From G965222335 sp965222335 (GTDB lineage: Bacteria; Pseudomonadota; Gammaproteobacteria; Pseudomonadales; Halieaceae), in assembly GCA_965222335.1 (NCBI GenBank), contig OZ244944.1, positions 1,240,001 through 1,304,000 of the forward strand: a stretch of 64,000 nucleotides of DNA. The letters are read 5' to 3'. Position 1 is the stretch's first letter; the number at the start of each line of letters is the position of its first letter. The notes beneath the pieces are model-generated. The model made no database searches. It had not been told where the DNA came from and worked only from the letters and a program-made list of their open reading frames with translations. Positions 1 to 7,415 of this stretch are shown piece by piece. Position numbers and translations under genes: made by a program.

Positions 1-78
1 CAGTAGCGTCACAATCCATTGGGCTGCCAGATGATGCAAACCTCCTCCTCTCGCGCACAACGCCGCCGGCAAAGTAAT

Positions 79-648
79 CTATTTACCTTCGGGTATCGTG
101 TCAGGACGAATATAGGGAAACATATGCGCTACGTAATCAGCTTTCCCTAGTTCGATCTTCTGGCTACGTAGTATTGAATACGCGGTCATGAGGTGGAAGT
201 AGAACTGGGCTAATGTCCAATCGCGGGCGTATTGCTCGGCCGACAGATCGAGAATCATTCCGTTCGGAAGTTCGTGCGCAAGTGGCCTATCCGCGTTGGC
301 ATCCAGGGCGTCGGGGCCGAGACCCTCTAGCAACGCAATAGTTTCATCAATCCGAGCCTGAGCATCCAGGAGCGAACCGGGGCGCTCGCCTGCGTTTCGC
401 CCTTCTTCGATCAGCTCATTGATAGATTTCGGGAAAACTTCGTGTTTGAGCCGGAATATTGCCTCTTGAGCCTGCACGCACGCAAATCGAATCTGAGTCG
501 ACAGGGGAAACATGTCGGGCGTTAGACGCGCAGATAACAGAGCTTCCGCATCAGCGCTCGATACTTGTTCCTCTGCTTTCCTCAGCCAGCCTGAGAGCGT
601 TCCAAGCATTTGCGTATAGGTTGGGACGAGTAGCTTCGTTAATGACAT
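79..648 (-). CDS. DUF1993 family protein
   Basis: A 189-residue protein resembling the DUF1993 family, a four-helix-bundle relative of the DinB/YfiT fold with no assigned reaction. It opens MSLTKLLVPTYTQML and contains the family-like stretch FACVQAQEAIFRLKH followed later by DWTLAQFYFHLMTAYSILR. I chose the ATG at 648 because AAGGA lies five bases upstream; an in-frame start further out would add an unlikely short leader. No signal peptide or membrane segment is visible, so it is probably cytoplasmic. It has no clear attC after its stop, so I do not treat it as an integron cassette. Bases 679-872 after it, up to the end of the LysR gene, show nothing I can assign. Confidence 0.75.
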   Translation of the reverse strand: MSLTKLLVPTYTQMLGTLSGWLRKAEEQVSSADAEALLSARLTPDMFPLSTQIRFACVQAQEAIFRLKHEVFPKSINELIEEGRNAGERPGSLLDAQARIDETIALLEGLGPDALDANADRPLAHELPNGMILDLSAEQYARDWTLAQFYFHLMTAYSILRSQKIELGKADYVAHMFPYIRPDTIPEGK

Positions 649-872
649 GGATTTCCTTGCGCTTGAATTGATCATCACATGGTGCCCGATCTTGAAAGAA
701 TATTTTTACAACAAGACTATCGGCCTACGAGAGTGAACTGACGCTTCAATAAATATAATGCCTTGCTCACCGGAAAACTGGGAGCGCAGCGAGTAATTTT
801 CCGTGTGCAGCAACTTGTTATACGGGTAACTTGCCTTGGGAATACTCAGTAAGTCAGAAGTGCCCGCACGAG

Positions 873-1724
873 TCATTGGTTCAAAATATCTTCGATCCAA
901 TCCAGAAATCTGGCTGCACTTCTGGTCTCGAAGCTGTCCTTGTTTGGTACGTAATAGCAAAAGTCAGATTTGACTGGTCGCGTTTCGAATTGCTGTAGAA
1001 GGTTAGATTTTAATAGCCTTCTAGTGAGTGTCGTGGAACAGAACACCAGTCCATTTTCTGCCATAGCCTGCTGGATCCCAAAAAGCTCTTGATCAAATTT
1101 TTTAAGTTTAATGTTAGAGTCATCCAGTTCATTTGTCTCCAACCAGGCGGCTAATGGCGGCGGCGGTAACGATTTGTTTTTCCACTCCGTGGTAAACAGG
1201 GTGATGGGTTCATTTGACCAGAACGGAGACGTCATTCCATAAGCACCAAATACATTGAACGACTCAGATCTAATGACATCAGAGTCCTCAGCAAGCGAGA
1301 CATCGCCGAAGCGAATTGGAATAACATATGACTGGTTATCGACCGACTCGCCGGTCGATATTTCCAGAGAAATATCTGGGTTGGCCTGTTCAAATTCATG
1401 CTGGGAGGGGATCAGCACCATAGCGGCTAATGATGATGTCGTCGTCACCCGGACAGCACTGCCAGCCTTCATCACCTCTTCCAATGCAGTGTCGATTTTC
1501 CGAAAACCGTCAGAGGTAGCTTTAGCTAATCTTAAACCTGTTCCGGTGAGTGATATCCGCCTTCCCCGTCGATGAAACAGATTTACATTCAGCCGACTTT
1601 CCAGGTTGCTGATGTGGTGTGAAATGGCTGTTGGCGTCAGCGAAAGTTCCTCTGCAGCCAACTTGAAACTTCCCCGACGGGCAGCCGACTCAAAGGCTTT
1701 CAGCGCCTGTAACGATACCTGCAA
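873..1724 (-). CDS. LysR-family transcriptional regulator (GcvA-like)
   Basis: A 283-residue LysR-type regulator. The N-terminal winged helix-turn-helix spans about residues 3-60 (LQALKAFESAARRGSFKLAA then TPTAISHHISNLE), and the rest is a periplasmic-binding-protein-like effector domain. The start is TTG at 1724, preceded by GGAG seven bases upstream. It is divergent from the azoreductase gene with a 139-bp shared promoter region, the usual layout for a LysR regulator and its target. The inference is that it controls azoR and the following deaminase in response to an unknown small molecule. The HTH resembles the GcvA/AmpR subgroup. Confidence 0.88.
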   Translation of the reverse strand: MQVSLQALKAFESAARRGSFKLAAEELSLTPTAISHHISNLESRLNVNLFHRRGRRISLTGTGLRLAKATSDGFRKIDTALEEVMKAGSAVRVTTTSSLAAMVLIPSQHEFEQANPDISLEISTGESVDNQSYVIPIRFGDVSLAEDSDVIRSESFNVFGAYGMTSPFWSNEPITLFTTEWKNKSLPPPPLAAWLETNELDDSNIKLKKFDQELFGIQQAMAENGLVFCSTTLTRRLLKSNLLQQFETRPVKSDFCYYVPNKDSFETRSAARFLDWIEDILNQ

Positions 1725-1863
1725 ACCTCATCTCCAGGTTAATAATTGGCTCATAGATCCTATAGATGATTTTAACTCACCTACAAGTGTAGCTTTTTCG
1801 TTTGTAGCCGTCTATTCAAAGTCACAGAATAGCTCCTGTTATCAATCAACCAAGGAAGTGAAC
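1725..1863. promoter_or_regulatory. divergent LysR/azoR promoter region
   Basis: An AT-rich 139-bp gap between two divergent starts. It includes a repeated ATAGAT...ATAGAT half-site around 1755-1770, a plausible LysR contact region. The azoR Shine-Dalgarno AAGGAAG sits just before 1864. The assignment of the operator is inference. Confidence 0.4.
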
Positions 1864-2568
1864 ATGAGCACGGTATTACACATTGATTCAAGCGTCAGAG
1901 CTGCCAACAACCCAGACCCGGGTCACGATTCCATATCGAAAAATATCGCTCTTCGATTCGTTGACACCTGGAAACAGAATCGACCTGAAGATGAGTATAT
2001 CTATCGTGACGTTGGGATGAATCCACCCGATTTCATAACACAGGACTGGATTGGCGCGGTGTTTACCCCTGAAGAACAAAGGACTCCGGCACAGAAAGAA
2101 AGACTGGCACTATCGGATAAACTGATAGCTGAGGTGGCAGCAGCCGATGTCATTCTGATTTCCTCACCAATGTATAACTACGGAATGCCGGCCCAGCTAA
2201 AAGCGTGGTTCGATCAAATTGTACGCGTAAACAAAACCTTTGATTTCGATCTCTCACGAGGGGACTTCCCGTTACAGCCTCTACTCTCAGGTAAGACATT
2301 GGTCATAGTGACTTCCAGCGGTGAGTTTGGTTTTGAAAAAGGAGGAATACGAGAAGACTCCGGTCACCTGGCACCGCACCTACGGACACTGAGCAAATAT
2401 TTAGGTGTGGAAACAATTTATGAGATTGCCGCTGAATACCAGGAATTCGGAGACGAGAGGCACCGCATGTCAGTGGCTAATGCAAAAGAACGGGCAGAAA
2501 GTATTGCAGCTGAACTCAGTATTCCAACCCTGGCCTCATCATCAAAAAAAGAGTTCGCCAGTGTGTAA
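1864..2568 (+). CDS. azoR: FMN-dependent NADH-azoreductase family protein
   Basis: A 234-residue flavodoxin-fold quinone/azo reductase expected to use FMN and NAD(P)H in the cytosol. The N-terminal phosphate-binding strand is VLHIDSSVRAANN, and the family signature SSPMYNYGMPAQLKAWFD covers the FMN-ring contact at about residues 100-117. The length is slightly above the usual 200-210 residues. The ATG at 1864 follows AAGGAAG. It is divergent from a LysR regulator and overlaps the next gene by 8 bp, which suggests translational coupling. The physiological substrate could equally be a quinone; the azo activity is a family label. Confidence 0.87.
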   Translation: MSTVLHIDSSVRAANNPDPGHDSISKNIALRFVDTWKQNRPEDEYIYRDVGMNPPDFITQDWIGAVFTPEEQRTPAQKERLALSDKLIAEVAAADVILISSPMYNYGMPAQLKAWFDQIVRVNKTFDFDLSRGDFPLQPLLSGKTLVIVTSSGEFGFEKGGIREDSGHLAPHLRTLSKYLGVETIYEIAAEYQEFGDERHRMSVANAKERAESIAAELSIPTLASSSKKEFASV

Positions 2569-3070
2569 CCGTAATACTGAAAAACTTCTCACAGATCGCG
2601 CCGAAAACGTTATTGATTTGGCTATTAGCAATGTTAAGGCAGGTGGTTTGCCGTTTGCAGCCATTATCGTTAATCAGAATGGAGAAATGATTGGCAAAGG
2701 GGTAAATCAGGTCGCCACGCATCTGGATTGTACCGCACACGCTGAAATCCAGGCGATAAGGGAGGCCTCACGGAATGAGAAAAGCGTTTCTTTGAAAGGA
2801 ACGACATTGATTGCTTCAGGAGAGCCTTGCGCTCTCTGCTATATGGCCATCCGTATGGCGGAGATTATGAACGTGATTATCGTATCGGACAGGTATGAGG
2901 CGCAAAAACACGGGTTCGATTATCTATGGACTTACGAGTATTTCAATGCCAGCTTGTTTCATGAACTCAAGGTTGTGACGCTAGATAATGACAGGAAATT
3001 GCTCCCATTCCAGTTAGCCAAAATCAATTTGAGTGATCAAGGCGTTCAGCCAGCCAGACTTTTGGCGTGA
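2561..3070 (+). CDS. nucleoside/guanine-deaminase-like zinc deaminase with hybrid C-terminus
   Basis: A 169-residue cytidine-deaminase-fold enzyme. Zinc ligands are visible as HAEIQAI (His plus catalytic Glu) and PCALC (two Cys). The sequence most resembles guanine deaminase/tRNA-adenosine-deaminase-like proteins; the substrate is not determined. I chose the GTG at 2561, which overlaps the azoR stop by 8 bp and has AAAGAG upstream; the longer open frame reads back through azoR. The last ten or so codons (from about 3037) lie in DNA identical to the 3' end of the brnA antitoxin gene read backwards, so the C-terminus looks like a junction product rather than the native end. Confidence 0.85.
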   Translation: MCNRNTEKLLTDRAENVIDLAISNVKAGGLPFAAIIVNQNGEMIGKGVNQVATHLDCTAHAEIQAIREASRNEKSVSLKGTTLIASGEPCALCYMAIRMAEIMNVIIVSDRYEAQKHGFDYLWTYEYFNASLFHELKVVTLDNDRKLLPFQLAKINLSDQGVQPARLLA

Positions 3071-3176
3071 AGCCAACCAGATTGGCATATCGCTCGGCGA
3101 TGAACCGCTGGGAATCAGACAATGCTCCGGTTGCTTCGCCGCCAAATGCCCACCAGCCAGTAGCATGTCCGATCAT
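3024..3176 (-). pseudogene. BrnA-like antitoxin 3' fragment at array edge
   Basis: A short minus-strand frame whose last residues, KVWLAERLDH, match the C-terminus of the complete antitoxin at 3876-4109 (IIKVWLAERLEH). It is joined to an unrelated stretch (GHATGWWAFGGEATG). This is best read as the broken remains of a second antitoxin cassette, fused to other cassette DNA, at the distal edge of the array. I do not expect a functional product. The gap 3177-3214 holds nothing else that I can identify. Confidence 0.5.
3037..3062 (+). repeat. 26-bp direct repeat, copy 1
   Basis: Identical to 3895-3920. It starts TCAAGGCGTTCAG and ends CCAGACTTT. It encodes the end of the brnA antitoxin on the minus strand and here also the end of the deaminase on the plus strand. 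The two copies flank the distal lipoprotein cassette. Confidence 0.9.
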
Positions 3177-3214
3177 AAGCAGGCTAACACTGCGCGCCAC
3201 GCTCGAACCATGTC

Positions 3215-3272
3215 GTCCAACGCGCAACAGCAGCTGGCTGTAAGCCAGTCTGCCTGCTTGCCCTTGTTAGCT
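3215..3272 (-). repeat. attC site 13 (distal)
   Basis: A cassette recombination site. GTCCAAC on the left pairs with GTTAGC on the right across an imperfect palindrome, with an inner stem CTGGC/GCCAG. The stop codon of the lipoprotein gene lies inside its right core box, as in the other cassettes. This is the last recognisable attC of the array. Confidence 0.75.
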
Positions 3273-3815
3273 TTCTTCACTTCGCCCCACCTCTGGCAAC
3301 GCTATCTGCGCTGAATCTACAAGAGTGAAAAACCCTTGTAAATTAGACAACTGTAGTTCAATCGAAACTGTCACTGATGTAGCGCTTTCTGGTCGCGACG
3401 CCAGCTTCGGGACCACTCTTATGCTCATGTCGTCGACAGTGGCTTTGCTAACAAAAAGTTGCAATTCATTGAACTTAGCTCGTGATGAAGGACTAAGTCT
3501 CAATAAGTAGGATGTAGCTTGATCCGGCTCAGAGAAAAGCCCTTTAGAGACCTCTATCGACTGTACTGAATCTTCGCGAAGTTCAAAAACTGTCTGGTGC
3601 TGACCAGACGAAGAAATCATATCGATGCCCATCCAACTCGCCCCGGTGTTCAGACGGAATCCCGTTGGAAGAAAAACCTTCACTCGCAGTTCATCAGGAT
3701 TCAGGGCGGCAAAATCCTGAGCATCGAAGGTGCTCATTCGTGCCATAGTCGATAGTGGTACTGAAGAGCAGCTACTGATGGCGAAAATTAGGATTAGTAA
3801 GAACAGTCTGTTCAT
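3267..3815 (-). CDS. cassette-encoded lipoprotein, unknown function
   Basis: A 182-residue predicted lipoprotein: N-terminal MNRLFLLILIFAISSC gives a hydrophobic signal and a lipobox ending at Cys16. The mature part is polar with no motif that I recognise. It forms a one-gene cassette: its stop falls inside attC 13, and the attC of the next cassette (3834-3888) lies 18 bp upstream of its start. Such lipoproteins are frequent cargo of marine integron arrays. It is flanked by two identical 26-bp repeats, so it may have been brought in, or isolated, by a rearrangement between two brnA-type cassettes. Confidence 0.75.
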   Translation of the reverse strand: MNRLFLLILIFAISSCSSVPLSTMARMSTFDAQDFAALNPDELRVKVFLPTGFRLNTGASWMGIDMISSSGQHQTVFELREDSVQSIEVSKGLFSEPDQATSYLLRLSPSSRAKFNELQLFVSKATVDDMSIRVVPKLASRPESATSVTVSIELQLSNLQGFFTLVDSAQIALPEVGRSEES

Positions 3816-3833
3816 GTTGCAGCAAACTCTGGA

Positions 3834-3888
3834 AGTTAACGCCCAAAGCTACGGCGGTGAAACTGTCCGCAGCCTTTACTTGTTAGGG
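3834..3888 (-). repeat. attC site 12
   Basis: Core boxes AGTTAAC and GTTAGGG bound an imperfect hairpin of about 55 bp (AACGCCCAAAGC against GCCTTTACTTGTT). The last codons of brnA (APNK-stop) are written inside it. Confidence 0.85.
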
Positions 3889-4109
3889 GCGTGTTCAAGG
3901 CGTTCAGCCAGCCAGACTTTGATGATGGATTGTCGAGTAACTCCCAGTCTTGCCGCCTCCTTGTCTAGAGAGGCGATCATCCATTCGGGAAAATCCACGT
4001 TAACTCGTCGCGGTGTTTGATTCGGCCGCTTGAGACTGGATAGATCCAGGTCATCAATTATGTCTTCCTTTCCCTGGTCGAATTTTTTGTCAAAATCTTT
4101 AGCTCTCAT
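3876..4109 (-). CDS. brnA: BrnA-type antitoxin
   Basis: A 77-residue acidic-to-basic protein with a C-terminal ribbon-helix-helix: PRRVNVDFPEWMIASLDKEA followed by GVTRQSIIKVWLAERL. It should bind and inhibit the upstream BrnT-type RNase and repress the pair as a complex. It overlaps the toxin gene by 11 bp, toxin first, which is the normal brnTA order. Its 3' end is encoded inside attC 12. The palindrome just upstream of brnT is the likely operator. The family assignment rests on order, size and RHH sequence. Confidence 0.82.
   Translation of the reverse strand: MRAKDFDKKFDQGKEDIIDDLDLSSLKRPNQTPRRVNVDFPEWMIASLDKEAARLGVTRQSIIKVWLAERLEHAPNK
3895..3920 (+). repeat. 26-bp direct repeat, copy 2
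   Basis: The intact brnA copy of the repeat at 3037-3062. Both are in the same orientation, 858 bp apart. Confidence 0.9.
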
Positions 4110-4359
4110 AAAGCTCTACCTCAGCTTTCCGAGATCGCCTGACCGAAATTAATCGAATCTCGTCATCTCGATATGTAAATACAGCTGACCAGTACTGGCG
4201 ATTGAAGCGAGCGATCACGATTGATCTCGCCTCATCGTCAGATCTCTCTGTCAATTCCACCAAGTTCGGGTCATCCCAAAGAGATTGAGCCTGCTCAAAA
4301 TCAATCCCATGCTTTTTGAGATTGGAGGCACTTTTTCTTTGGTCGTATTGGAATTTCAT
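4099..4359 (-). CDS. brnT: BrnT-type ribonuclease toxin
   Basis: An 86-residue toxin of the BrnT family (RelE-like fold, ribosome-independent or -dependent mRNA cleavage in characterised members). Family landmarks are FQYDQRKSASNLKKHGIDF near the N-terminus, WDDP, and the C-terminal EIRLISVRRSRKAEVELYE. I chose the ATG at 4359; the longer frame would read through the operator-like palindrome. It forms one cassette with brnA. A toxin-antitoxin pair with its own promoter fits the known role of such modules in stabilising cassette arrays. Confidence 0.85.
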   Translation of the reverse strand: MKFQYDQRKSASNLKKHGIDFEQAQSLWDDPNLVELTERSDDEARSIVIARFNRQYWSAVFTYRDDEIRLISVRRSRKAEVELYES

Positions 4360-4361
4360 GA

Positions 4362-4380
4362 TGGTATAGAAAATATACCA
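4362..4380 (-). promoter_or_regulatory. brnTA promoter/operator palindrome
   Basis: A perfect inverted repeat TGGTATA-N5-TATACCA ends three bases before the brnT start codon. On the minus strand it overlaps a TATATT -10-like box with TTGCTA about 15 bp upstream. This suggests an autoregulated promoter with a very short leader. Confidence 0.6.
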
Positions 4381-4425
4381 ATAAGGCGTTTTTAGCAAGG
4401 CGTGGATTATGGGGGGAGTAGGAGC

Positions 4426-4481
4426 CCCTAACGTTTCAATCATCCGCTGCTTTAGCAGTCGGCTGCATTGACTTGTTCAGT
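4426..4481 (-). repeat. attC site 11
   Basis: CCCTAAC on the left and GTTCAGT on the right bound a hairpin with the apex TGCTTTAGCA. The last codons of the HNH gene run through it. Confidence 0.8.
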
Positions 4482-5305
4482 TTCGCGACCACTCTTAAAA
4501 GCTCATTCTTGAAATTCTCAGTCTCCCTGCCGAAATGAGCCTCACGGTGGTGATTTGGACAGAGAGCAATAACATTGGAAACAGTATCGCTCCCACTTTC
4601 AGAGAGTGGTTGTATGTGGTGAGTCTCCAAATACATGGCTCCAGCTCGCGTTTCAAAGCCTTTGGCGCCACACCATTCACATTTTCCTCTAGCCCTTTCT
4701 AACACATAGTTTCGGACCTGGGGGCTCCTTTCAAATACGTGTCCCGTAGGCTCCTTTCTTTTTGCTTCGCCTTCTGGGAGTTCCAAATGCTCGAACTGAT
4801 CAACGTACTTTGATGACGGCTGACCACGCACAAGGAGGCAGTCACCACTGTCATAATCGTAGGACCGCAGGTGCCAGATTTCAGGGTCGAGAAAACGAGA
4901 TTCCGCAGTAGACTTTGTAAGATCTGTTTTTTGCTCGCGTTGGACCCCATCACAGATGACTACTCTTATTGGCCAGCCAGTCCGATCTGCTTTTTGGAGG
5001 GAGAAGTCCATTTTTATCGCTCGCCTTGACTGCGCTGAACTACTCACGTTGTTGGCGACCTTTCGCATGTTCAATCTCTGAACAATATCACTATCAATAT
5101 ACTCAAGATTGTCATACCACAGATTAAGAACGATCAGCTCTTTACTTGTGTTCTCGTAAGACCACTCATAACAGTATTTAGGATTGGAGGCGGCCTTCTC
5201 CTCACCACCCCTAAAATTGGCCCAATCACTTACGTCAATACCAGCCTCGGCAACGAGGTCCATAACGCGCAAACGAACTTCTGGTTTAAGATCTTCAATG
5301 TTCAT
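4436..5305 (-). CDS. HNH endonuclease cassette protein
   Basis: A 289-residue protein with a C-terminal HNH nuclease: CEWC at 209-212, ETHH at 227-230, N245 and CPNHH at 249-253, which gives both zinc-binding Cys pairs and the catalytic histidines. The 200-residue N-terminal part is of unknown fold and may bind target DNA or a modified base. The reading frame continues into attC 11, so the tail SMQPTAKAADD is translated recombination-site sequence. GAGG precedes the ATG. Role inferred: a nuclease, possibly a modification-dependent or defence nuclease. No methyltransferase accompanies it. Confidence 0.82.
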   Translation of the reverse strand: MNIEDLKPEVRLRVMDLVAEAGIDVSDWANFRGGEEKAASNPKYCYEWSYENTSKELIVLNLWYDNLEYIDSDIVQRLNMRKVANNVSSSAQSRRAIKMDFSLQKADRTGWPIRVVICDGVQREQKTDLTKSTAESRFLDPEIWHLRSYDYDSGDCLLVRGQPSSKYVDQFEHLELPEGEAKRKEPTGHVFERSPQVRNYVLERARGKCEWCGAKGFETRAGAMYLETHHIQPLSESGSDTVSNVIALCPNHHREAHFGRETENFKNELLRVVAKLNKSMQPTAKAADD

Positions 5306-5322
5306 CTGGACCTCAATTTACA

Positions 5323-5406
5323 ACTGAACGCCAAGCTTTGGGGCAGCCGAAACGTAGTGTAGGCTGTCCCAGCCGCGATAGCGGCGACAACAGCGCCTTG
5401 TTAAAA
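5323..5406 (-). repeat. attC site 10
   Basis: ACTGAAC and GTTAAAA core boxes bound an 84-bp imperfect palindrome (GGGGCAGCC paired with GGCTGTCCC near its middle). It lies directly after the stop of the 316-residue gene. Confidence 0.82.
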
Positions 5407-5407
5407 G

Positions 5408-6358
5408 TCACCGTCTCAAGGCCATTAAGTTATTGGGTTTGTAGACGTTGCAGAATGTTTCAATGCCAATTTTTATTAGTAGTGAAGTCAGATATACGGC
5501 TATAGCATAGATCCCAATTTTTAGACCGGCCAAGGAACTAACGATTGCGCCGGTTAGGTATTTTTTATCTAAAACCGCCTGCAGACCATTTGTAAACCAC
5601 ATCTTGTAGACTTCACTTTCTTTGTCGCATAGTGATTGCCAGATAACCGTCTGAAAAGCTGACAATATCCCCTTTCCAAGTTTTTTCTTTTGTTGGAAGG
5701 TGGCCGGAGACGGTAATCTCAGTTTTTCGTCATACGTTAGCAAATTTTGTGACTCTGCGTGTACTCTCTCTACGAAATCCAAAGCGCCTTCAGGGACATT
5801 GGCCCCTAGCATCTCCAAAATTTCATCTTCATGCTTTGTTTGAATAAGTTTTGCCGCATCGCTTTGAATTCTGTCTAAGTCCATAAATTCAGAATCATCC
5901 GTTGCTATTGATGCAAGCAAAGCCTCTTCATCAAACCTTTTAGCCAGGCTAACCTTGAATTCAGATCGACCACCCTCCGACTTAATGTTTTTCTCACTTC
6001 GCAACGCCTCGACCATATAAGGCTTTGCTTTATCTAAGTCTCGTTTCCTGAGGTGGCATATCGCTAAAAGAGCAGTGGCTTCAAGATAAAGGCGAGTCGA
6101 TTTAGATACTTTCTGGCGAACACCAGAAAACCCTCTTATTGCGTAATCGACTTCGCCAACCTCCATAGCTGTCTCAAACAGCCAGTTCTTTGACTGCATC
6201 AATCTCGTCTCATGACCGGTGGGCCTAAGAATATTCTGTATGTAAGAAGTTAGCTTCTTACATTCCCCTAAATCTCTGCGTGCAGCAGCAATCTTGAGAC
6301 TTGGCTCCAAAAGTCTGAGCTTTCTTTTTTGCTCTTCAGTAAGTCTTGGCGTACTCAT
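5408..6358 (-). CDS. helical protein with C-terminal membrane anchor, unknown
   Basis: A 316-residue protein that I cannot assign. Residues 1-170 are charged and alpha-helical, with spacing reminiscent of TPR-like repeats (CHLRKRDLDKAKPYMVEAL). Residues about 190-250 contain a conserved-looking segment (FVERVHAESQNLLTYDEKLR). The C-terminus has one or two hydrophobic segments at about 265-300, giving a cytoplasmic sensor-like body with a membrane tail. The start at 6358 has GGAAAG upstream. It is alone in its cassette. An architecture of helical repeats plus membrane tail is compatible with an anti-phage effector, but there is no motif to prove it. Confidence 0.7.
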   Translation of the reverse strand: MSTPRLTEEQKRKLRLLEPSLKIAAARRDLGECKKLTSYIQNILRPTGHETRLMQSKNWLFETAMEVGEVDYAIRGFSGVRQKVSKSTRLYLEATALLAICHLRKRDLDKAKPYMVEALRSEKNIKSEGGRSEFKVSLAKRFDEEALLASIATDDSEFMDLDRIQSDAAKLIQTKHEDEILEMLGANVPEGALDFVERVHAESQNLLTYDEKLRLPSPATFQQKKKLGKGILSAFQTVIWQSLCDKESEVYKMWFTNGLQAVLDKKYLTGAIVSSLAGLKIGIYAIAVYLTSLLIKIGIETFCNVYKPNNLMALRR

Positions 6359-6371
6359 ATCTTTCCGTGAC

Positions 6372-6459
6372 TTTTAACGCTTCAAGCAGGGGCGGCGAAA
6401 CCGCGCATCGGTTTTGACGTCCCGGCGCGAAGCGCCCTTGCTGTCTTGACTGGTTAGGC
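6372..6459 (-). repeat. attC site 9
   Basis: TTTTAAC and GTTAGGC bound an 88-bp site. TTAACGCTTCAAGCAG pairs with the CTGTCTTGACTGGTTA side. Confidence 0.88.
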
Positions 6460-6471
6460 GGAACTCGTCCG

Positions 6472-6873
6472 CTAGCATGAGCCTACCGCGTCAAGAGCCG
6501 CTACAAGCACTAGAACTCCAGCCAAGACGAACATAACAATTGAAGCCCACATGAAACCTGTACTCCAGTGACAAACACAGGGCTCGCGTAGTTGCCGCCC
6601 GAATACAGTACACGGTTTCCGGTTCTCGACTTTCTTCGCATACTCGAGAGAGCAGAGGCGACGAAATCGATTGTGGGTAACCGCAAAGGCAAGCCCTAGT
6701 TGAAAAGTAAAGATTGCCCAAATGACGGCCCTGGCGAGCCCCGCCAAATCAGGCTTGTCGATGACCCCAGACAGGAACGCCAATAACGCAACGGCTCCGC
6801 CGCCGTTGATTAGAAGTAGCCCGCGTACGCTTTCAGAGTCAATAGACGCTCGGATTTCATGGCCCGCCGCCAT
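6472..6873 (-). CDS. small membrane protein, unknown
   Basis: A 133-residue protein with about three hydrophobic segments (LLLINGGGAVALLAFLSGV, AVIWAIFTFQLGLAFAV and ASIVMFVLAGVLVLVAALDA) and a Cys-rich loop between the second and third (CTVFGRQLREPCVCHW). It has a strong ribosome-binding site (AAGGAGG). It is a single-gene cassette between attC 9 and attC 8. Similar three-helix proteins recur in marine cassette arrays without a known function. Confidence 0.72.
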   Translation of the reverse strand: MAAGHEIRASIDSESVRGLLLINGGGAVALLAFLSGVIDKPDLAGLARAVIWAIFTFQLGLAFAVTHNRFRRLCSLEYAKKVENRKPCTVFGRQLREPCVCHWSTGFMWASIVMFVLAGVLVLVAALDAVGSC

Positions 6874-6887
6874 CGCCGCCTCCTTCC

Positions 6888-6962
6888 GCCTAACGCTGCA
6901 AACAGCGGCGAGCGTTAGCGAGTCCGGGGGCGTCAGCCGCCCACTGCTTTGCCTGGTTATGC
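6888..6962 (-). repeat. attC site 8
   Basis: GCCTAAC and GTTATGC enclose 75 bp. CGCTGCAAACAGCGG on one side matches CCACTGCTTTGCC on the other. Confidence 0.88.
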
Positions 6963-6963
6963 A

Positions 6964-7299
6964 TCATGACCTATCACCGATAAGAATTCTCTGAATGCTT
7001 TGTGAATCTTGAAATGTCAGCACAAGCAGATAGATGCTAAGAAATAGTGCGCCGCCAAAAAATGCCAGGATACCCAGGACTATTCCTAGTGGGGAGAACT
7101 CATTGCGCCACATCACCCAAGTCGCTGACAGTAGTAAGAAGCACATGAAGTCAAAATTGAACTGACCAGGCCATGCCATCTTGGCCATATCTCCAAAAAA
7201 GACGGGAAGTAAATTCAGCCCATGGCTAGCGACCACAACAGCGGTATAGCCGGAAAGAGATATCAGGATCACAATAAGAAGCAGTCTAAAAGTTGTCAT
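6964..7299 (-). CDS. small membrane protein, unknown
   Basis: A 111-residue protein with an N-terminal hydrophobic segment and two or three more (FMCFLLLSATWVMW, IVLGILAFFGGALFLSIYLLVL). It resembles small integral membrane proteins often seen in cassettes, and the function is unknown. The ATG follows GAGAG. The stop abuts attC 8, so the cassette contains nothing else. Confidence 0.7.
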   Translation of the reverse strand: MTTFRLLLIVILISLSGYTAVVVASHGLNLLPVFFGDMAKMAWPGQFNFDFMCFLLLSATWVMWRNEFSPLGIVLGILAFFGGALFLSIYLLVLTFQDSQSIQRILIGDRS

Positions 7300-7340
7300 G
7301 TATATCTCTCAGTCTATTTGATTAATCGATATTGCGTGAC

Positions 7341-7415
7341 GCATAACGCTTCAATAGCCGGCTGGCGGTACGCCAGTTCGGCGCCGCAGGCGCGTAGTTG
7401 ATTGACTTGTTAGGT
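7341..7415 (-). repeat. attC site 7
   Basis: GCATAAC and GTTAGGT bound the site. Inner stems are CTGGCG/CGCCAG and GCGCCGCAGGCGC. The stop of the next gene lies inside GTTAGGT. Confidence 0.9.

Noticed and set aside
1..3070. LysR/azoR/deaminase/DUF1993 region as integron cassettes
   Set aside because: No paired attC core boxes between these genes; GCACAACGCCGCCGGC near 56 resembles one half-site only.
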